NCBI GenBank assembly: GCA_024223125.1
Contig: JAAEOP010000987.1
Location: forward strand, 1-9,052
From: Chloroflexota bacterium
GTDB taxonomy: Bacteria > Chloroflexota > Anaerolineae > Promineifilales > Promineifilaceae
Length of the DNA: 9,052 nucleotides
Direction of reading: 5' to 3'
Under the pieces are notes generated by a model. That model did not search any database and was not told the DNA's origin. It was given only the letters and a program-made list of their open reading frames with translations. Both the position numbers and the translations under genes were made by a program. This document shows, piece by piece, positions 5,669-9,052 of the stretch. Numbering within the stretch: the stretch's first letter is position 1; the number at the start of each line of letters is the position of its first letter.

Positions 5669-6145
5669 ATGGAACAGACATCTACTATTCTTGAACTTCG
5701 AGCCGAAGATGAATTGATTAAAAGTCTGTCTTTTCGGCCGTATCGAAACTCCTCAGAAAGACGGGCGGTACAACACTTTCCTGGTAATGGTGAGCCGGAT
5801 GAGTTAGCAGTGAAGACTCCCTGGGGGGAGACGCTTTATGCAAAACCGGGTGATTATATTGTTCATGAACAAGATGCCGCACAAGATAAATGGCCTGTAG
5901 ACCGGGAGATATTTGAAAACAGTTATATTGAAGTGACACCGGGGTTGTTTGTGAAACGGCCGTTGACCTATCTCGTCCCTCTGGAGATCATCACTGAAAG
6001 CCCTGAACAGATGGTAAGAATCTATACTATGGAAGGCCCCGTTACCGTCAAGGCCAAAGAATTTTATCTGGCGCGGGGCATTAAAGGGGAAATATGGCCT
6101 TATCCACGGGCCAAAGCTGACAGCGGTCTGGTTTTGGCCGGATAA
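5669..6145 (+). CDS. Uncharacterised small protein with PGDYIV and WPVDREIFENSY motifs
   Basis: This 158-residue protein has no membrane segment and no signal peptide. The clearest features are PGDYIV (60-65) followed by WPVDREIFENSY (75-86). That pairing is seen in small bacterial and phage-associated proteins of unknown function, in which PGDYIV, a negatively charged strand and an EIFE-SY element follow one another. After a linker, residues 114-146 (MVRIYTMEGPVTVKAKEF, then GEIWPYPRAK) may form a second small beta domain. I do not recognise a function. The ATG at 5669 has only a weak GGTGA (5661-5665) before it. It has its own strong promoter and ends at a terminator, so it appears to be a single-gene unit. 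Two CGGCCG sites match the rest of the region. Confidence 0.75.
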   Translation: MEQTSTILELRAEDELIKSLSFRPYRNSSERRAVQHFPGNGEPDELAVKTPWGETLYAKPGDYIVHEQDAAQDKWPVDREIFENSYIEVTPGLFVKRPLTYLVPLEIITESPEQMVRIYTMEGPVTVKAKEFYLARGIKGEIWPYPRAKADSGLVLAG

Positions 6146-6168
6146 TTTCAGTTCATACAGTAAAACAC

Positions 6169-6207
6169 AAAGTCTCCGGCATTGATACAAATGCCGGAGA
6201 CTTTTTT
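6169..6207. terminator. Strong rho-independent terminator shared by convergent genes
   Basis: AAAGTCTCCGGCAT (6169-6182) pairs perfectly with ATGCCGGAGACTTT (6191-6204) over an 8-nt loop. The right arm runs into six T residues (6202-6207) on the plus strand. It lies 23 bases after the stop of the PGDYIV gene and 8 bases after the end of the ASK-like gene coming the other way. On the minus strand the stem is followed by TTTGTGTTTT, so it could also serve that gene. Confidence 0.88.
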
Positions 6208-6215
6208 GTTGAACG

Positions 6216-8525
6216 CTACTTGCTTTTACTGCGGGAGCTTCTACTTTTGGTAGGCTTGCCGTAATCAAACTTGGTAATATTCAAATGTTCCACGATGCCG
6301 CCCATTTTACGCATCTGATTCACCATATGATTGACCAGATAACCATCTAAGTCCTGGTCTTGCCCTGACTTACCATCCCATAAAGCAATCAGACGCACTT
6401 TATCAATCCCCAAAATCAGAGAGGAGTAAAGCGACCAACGGTTGTTGCGTTCATAAGGGTTGTCCCCCTTTTTTACCTTGCCCACCCGGTCGCGTTGGAA
6501 GTGAATTTCGACATTTGAGTTATTACGCAGCATATAATACCGTTCCACCCAACTGTCGCCGCCAAAGCTGATAAACCGCTTAATGTAATCTGGTTCTGCA
6601 TAGGGTAGATGTATGTGAACCCGTATGTCTCGCTTTAGACATTCCTCAATAAAGACGATTTCTCCGCCACATGCGGCGCCGGCCAGGAATGCATAATCAT
6701 TGCTATCGGCCTCCAATTTATCTAGCGCTTTATGGATATGTTTACGTACCTCATCTTCCAGGTTTTCAGGGAATCGTTTGAAAGAGAGACCTGAATGATC
6801 GATCATGTGACCTGTGAAAAGAAATGACCATACCTCGGTTCCGGGTGGTGGCAATGCCTCTTCTTCGTCGGTGTATTTTTCATGAGAGATCCGATCTATT
6901 TCTGCCTGCAAGATTTGAATACCGGCCTCTACGAATTCGGGTCGCATTTCTAATGATTGCAGCATGTTAAGCTGTTGCAGGGATGATTCCAGGTAAAACA
7001 TATTTTTACGAGCAGCGGTTAATGCTTTGCGGTAGGCACGTGTGACCTGACGTGGATGTTCGGCCGTTAATACCCGTAATTCAGCCAGGGAGGCGAGGGT
7101 CCAATAGTCGCTATTGTCATCCTGGGCTAAAGCTTCCAGAGCAAATTGGAGGGTTCCTTGTAGTTGGGGCATGATGTGGCGCACGGCTGAGATATCCGGA
7201 TCAGGGTCTTCAGGATCGTCAAAACGGTCAGCCAGGGTAATGAGCAATGTGGCTAAGGTGAGGGCATTGACGCCGGGGTAATACTGGTTCAGATCATACC
7301 GGTACCCTTTCAGGTAGGTAATGATTGATTTCAACAACCAATGATAGCCATTAAACGCTTCATGCAGCCGCTTCTCTTGATCTTCAATCTTCTCCCAGGA
7401 ATCCATCCACATATCTTTGTAAATACGTCCCAGTTTGCCAATGGCATCGGTATCGCTGGGTTCATCATGCAGTAAGTTTTCTAACTTGACGATAGCTTCA
7501 TCTACCCGTTCCAGGCGGTTGAGATGGAATGCTTCCTGACGCCGAAAATCCAGGTTTTTGGGGTTAATTTCCAATCCCTGACGATACTGTGCCAGAGCCA
7601 ACTCATGCCGTTCCATACCGCGCAGAGCATTACCCGCTTCACCAATCGCTTCTTCCTTGATAAGCGGATTGCTAATTTCCTCGGTGAGCAGCAAAATATC
7701 GCCAATCCGTTTTTGCCGTTGGGCGATGGTGACGCGCTCTTTCCATTCATTGTATTCACGCCAGAAGCCGGTCGCTAGAGGCGTTGTCAACGTTGTACGG
7801 TTAGGTTCATCCAGACCAGTGAGCAGGTTGAAAATAGGACTGTGAATCGCTTCAATATCTGAACTGTACGTATCCCGGCAAACGCGAATGATGGCTTGCT
7901 TGTCTTTATCCGTGAAGTTGGGGTCAGGCAGGCCATCTTCGGTGGTGTGATAAGGGATGGTACGGACATTGAAGACATCGAAGGGCATATAAGACCGGCC
8001 AGATGAAATATGCACAATGCCTCGTTTGCGGAACGCATGGCGGACGCCCAATTCGTAAAAGACGTTGGCGTTATCTATACTCATATCTACCAGAACGAGG
8101 TCGGCCAGCAGGAGTTCCTGAAACATATCGGTGAGAATGTCGCCGCTGACAGTTTCTTCATCGGCCCGGAATGGCTCAAATCCGGCTTCTTCTAAGGCAG
8201 GTTTGAGCAAAGTTTGGTAGATCGCGTCGAAATCTACAATCTGATTATCGAATCCTTTCTTTTTGCCAAAGGGCATTACCATGAAGGCATGGGGGCGCGT
8301 TTGCAGACCGCCTTCCTCCATTTCTTGCTGCTCTTCTCTGAAGTCGAAAGGATTGCCTGGTTGGGCTTTTGGAACACTTTTTTCTGGGGCGGAGGTTACG
8401 GCCGTGCTTTCCAGGGCATCTTCTTCAGCCACGGCCGCGTTTCCTTCTTGAGCCTGGGCTAATTTTGTTTTTTTTGCGTCTCCATTTTGACCGACACTTG
8501 TCGTTTTCTTTGTTTGACCTGCCAT
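6216..8525 (-). CDS. ASK-like sensor protein: deoxyribosyltransferase/TIR-like domain, TPR/TRAFs-binding region, C-terminal Rossmann-like (SLOG-type?) domain
   Basis: This 769-residue soluble protein reads in four parts. Residues 1-75 are a charged, low-complexity linker. Residues 79-175 match the nucleoside-deoxyribosyltransferase/TIR-like superfamily: AFMVMPFG (80-87), RADEETVSGDI (120-130), ADLVLVDMS (141-149) and NVFYELGVRHA (154-164), whose Glu is the usual catalytic position. Residues 290-430 hold TPR units (291-324, 325-358), then GRIYKDMWMDS (366-376) and YYPGVNALTLATLL (415-428), which match the TRAFs-binding region (DUF4071 type) of animal ASK kinases. Residues 565-750 start with FTGHMID (570-576), then AGAACGGEIVFIEECL (615-630) and RVHIHLPY (635-642), resembling SLOG/YspA-like Rossmann folds. 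The tail is Ser/Lys/Arg-rich. AGGAG (8534-8538) sits eight bases before the ATG. A role in stress or conflict signalling through a nucleotide is inferred. Confidence 0.85.
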   Translation of the reverse strand: MAGQTKKTTSVGQNGDAKKTKLAQAQEGNAAVAEEDALESTAVTSAPEKSVPKAQPGNPFDFREEQQEMEEGGLQTRPHAFMVMPFGKKKGFDNQIVDFDAIYQTLLKPALEEAGFEPFRADEETVSGDILTDMFQELLLADLVLVDMSIDNANVFYELGVRHAFRKRGIVHISSGRSYMPFDVFNVRTIPYHTTEDGLPDPNFTDKDKQAIIRVCRDTYSSDIEAIHSPIFNLLTGLDEPNRTTLTTPLATGFWREYNEWKERVTIAQRQKRIGDILLLTEEISNPLIKEEAIGEAGNALRGMERHELALAQYRQGLEINPKNLDFRRQEAFHLNRLERVDEAIVKLENLLHDEPSDTDAIGKLGRIYKDMWMDSWEKIEDQEKRLHEAFNGYHWLLKSIITYLKGYRYDLNQYYPGVNALTLATLLITLADRFDDPEDPDPDISAVRHIMPQLQGTLQFALEALAQDDNSDYWTLASLAELRVLTAEHPRQVTRAYRKALTAARKNMFYLESSLQQLNMLQSLEMRPEFVEAGIQILQAEIDRISHEKYTDEEEALPPPGTEVWSFLFTGHMIDHSGLSFKRFPENLEDEVRKHIHKALDKLEADSNDYAFLAGAACGGEIVFIEECLKRDIRVHIHLPYAEPDYIKRFISFGGDSWVERYYMLRNNSNVEIHFQRDRVGKVKKGDNPYERNNRWSLYSSLILGIDKVRLIALWDGKSGQDQDLDGYLVNHMVNQMRKMGGIVEHLNITKFDYGKPTKSRSSRSKSK

Positions 8526-8547
8526 GACGTTCGCTCCTGTAACTGGG

Positions 8548-8597
8548 TTTGTAGTAACCGCTTTAGCGGGAACGGGCTGCAGCCCACACTACAAACC
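8548..8597 (-). repeat. 50-bp hairpin repeat, copy B, upstream of the ASK-like gene
   Basis: The outer arms extend to GGTTTGTAGT (8546-8555) and ACTACAAACC (8588-8597), a perfect 10-bp inverted repeat. Between them lie two smaller palindromes, CGCTTTAGCG (8559-8568) and GGGCTGCAGCCC (8574-8585), so the RNA or a DNA cruciform could form a three-way junction. It matches copy A (2104-2153) at 42 of 50 positions. It lies 22 bases before the ATG at 8525 and 2 bases after the stop codon of the upstream repeat-protein gene. It could therefore act as a terminator for that gene, a 5'-UTR element for the next, or just a dispersed repeat. Confidence 0.8.
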
Positions 8598-8599
8598 TA

Positions 8600-9052
8600 T
8601 TATTGCTCACTATCTGTTTGAACATTATCAAGGGCTTCTTTTATTGTTTCATCGGCGATATTAGCGGCCGTTTCTGCAGTTTGACGTACAGTAGCTGAGT
8701 CGGCAGCAACCTTGTTTACAGAATCTTCGGCCGTCTCACGCCAGGCTTCTGTTTCAACGGCGGCCGTATCTACGGCAGATTCGGCTGTCTGGCGCATGGC
8801 GGCCGATTCAGTGGCGGCCGTGTCCAGCACGTCTTGCGATGTCTCTTCCCAGACGTTTACCTCGTCGGCAGCCATTTGTCGGGCGGTGGCCGATTGGTCG
8901 GCTACGGAGTCTATCGCGTTGTCGGCCGTATCCCGCCATGCTTCTGATTCATCTGTAGCTGATTTAATCCCGTCTTCGGCCGTTTCGCGCCAGGCGTCCG
9001 ATTCATCAGCCGCGGCCGTTTCTGTGGTTTGACGTACAGCAGCTGAGTCGGC
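8600..9052 (-). CDS. C-terminal part of an 18-residue-repeat helical protein (start beyond the right edge)
   Basis: The frame is open from base 9052 to a TAA at 8600-8602, giving 150 residues; an internal ATG at 8873-8875 is not the true start, since the same repeats continue upstream of it. The product is Ala/Thr/Glu/Asp-rich, has no Cys or Pro, and is built of degenerate units of about 18 residues: DESDAWRETAEDGIKSAT, DESEAWRDTADNAIDSVA, TESAAMRQTAESAVDTAA, VETEAWRETAEDSVNKVA, and shorter variants. Trp-Arg units alternate with Val/Met-Arg-Gln units. Eighteen residues are five alpha-helical turns, so each unit would repeat the same face: a long amphipathic helix or coiled coil, as in LEA-like, apolipoprotein-like or surface fibre proteins. 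The ASK-like gene follows 75 bases downstream on the same strand, possibly in one operon. Family not recognised; function unknown. Confidence 0.75.
   Translation of the reverse strand, partial: ADSAAVRQTTETAAADESDAWRETAEDGIKSATDESEAWRDTADNAIDSVADQSATARQMAADEVNVWEETSQDVLDTAATESAAMRQTAESAVDTAAVETEAWRETAEDSVNKVAADSATVRQTAETAANIADETIKEALDNVQTDSEQ
8664..8704. repeat. 41-bp direct repeat, copy 1, inside the 18-residue-repeat gene
   Basis: This 41-bp segment matches 9012-9052 with three mismatches, 348 bp apart. On the coding strand it spells the same ADSA-VRQT-ETAA unit. The other units are more diverged at DNA level, so this pair points to recent duplication or gene conversion within the array. 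Confidence 0.75.
9012..9052. repeat. 41-bp direct repeat, copy 2, at the right window edge
   Basis: Second copy of the segment at 8664-8704, cut by the window end, so the match may extend further. It contains a CGGCCG (9013-9018), as does the first copy (8665-8670). Confidence 0.7.

Noticed and set aside
5804..6268. Minus-strand frame of 154 codons across the terminator
   Set aside because: It lies opposite the PGDYIV gene and would read through the strong terminator stem; composition is not protein-like.
8546..8597. Insertion sequence or transposon end
   Set aside because: Terminal inverted repeats are present, but the element is only 52 bp, carries no gene and shows no target-site duplication I can identify; a dispersed hairpin repeat is the safer reading.
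8873..8875. ATG as the start of a 91-residue protein
   Set aside because: The same frame stays open to base 9052 with the same repeat units upstream and no ribosome binding site here, so this Met is internal.
8712..9032. Plus-strand frame of 106 codons rich in Ser/Val/Ala
   Set aside because: It is the antisense reading of the 18-residue-repeat gene; repeat DNA with a biased codon pattern opens the opposite strand. The minus frame is open across the whole stretch and has the coherent helical repeat.

Overview
The window reads as a chromosomal stretch from an environmental bacterium. My best guess is Chloroflexota (Anaerolineae/Ardenticatenia-like). The reasons are large signalling proteins of the STAND and TPR type, ACTGAAAACTG-type intergenic repeats, GTAGTG...CACTAC hairpin repeats, and a strikingly iterated palindrome CGGCCG (36 copies counted by eye in 9 kb, all inside genes). 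That assignment is inference, not proof. I see no tRNA, rRNA, CRISPR array, transposase or phage gene.

Layout. 1-555 (minus): 5' part of a TPR protein that leaves the window. 556-652: a cluster of direct and inverted repeats. 653-2083 (minus): an HTH + NB-ARC STAND ATPase. Together these two look like one STAND sensor whose NTPase and TPR parts are now separate reading frames. 2084-2585: a 500-base gene-free stretch with a hairpin repeat, a possible short RNA ending in a terminator, and a long imperfect hairpin. 2586-3053 (plus): a DJ-1/PfpI-fold protein without its catalytic cysteine. It converges on 3067-4086 (minus), an ABC ATPase of an ABC-2-type exporter whose permeases are not in view; a perfect 14-bp stem spans the two gene ends. 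4165-5541 (minus): an FAD-linked D-lactate/glycolate-type dehydrogenase. A divergent promoter region leads to 5669-6145 (plus), a small uncharacterised protein with a PGDYIV motif. It converges on 6216-8525 (minus) across a strong bidirectional terminator.

The most interesting part is 6216-9052. The 769-residue protein at 6216-8525 has an N-terminal nucleoside-deoxyribosyltransferase/TIR-like domain, a central TPR region with the hallmark motifs of the TRAFs-binding region of animal ASK (MAP3K5-type) kinases, and a C-terminal Rossmann-like, possibly SLOG-type, domain. This looks like a bacterial relative of the ASK sensor core without a kinase. Just upstream on the same strand lies the end of a gene made of degenerate 18-residue amphipathic repeats (8600-9052).

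The two putative conflict/signalling genes (the STAND ATPase and the ASK-like protein) each carry a copy of the same 50-bp hairpin repeat about 20 nt upstream of the start codon, in the same orientation. That is the only sequence link I can see between them. The metabolic and transport genes in between show no evident functional tie to either.
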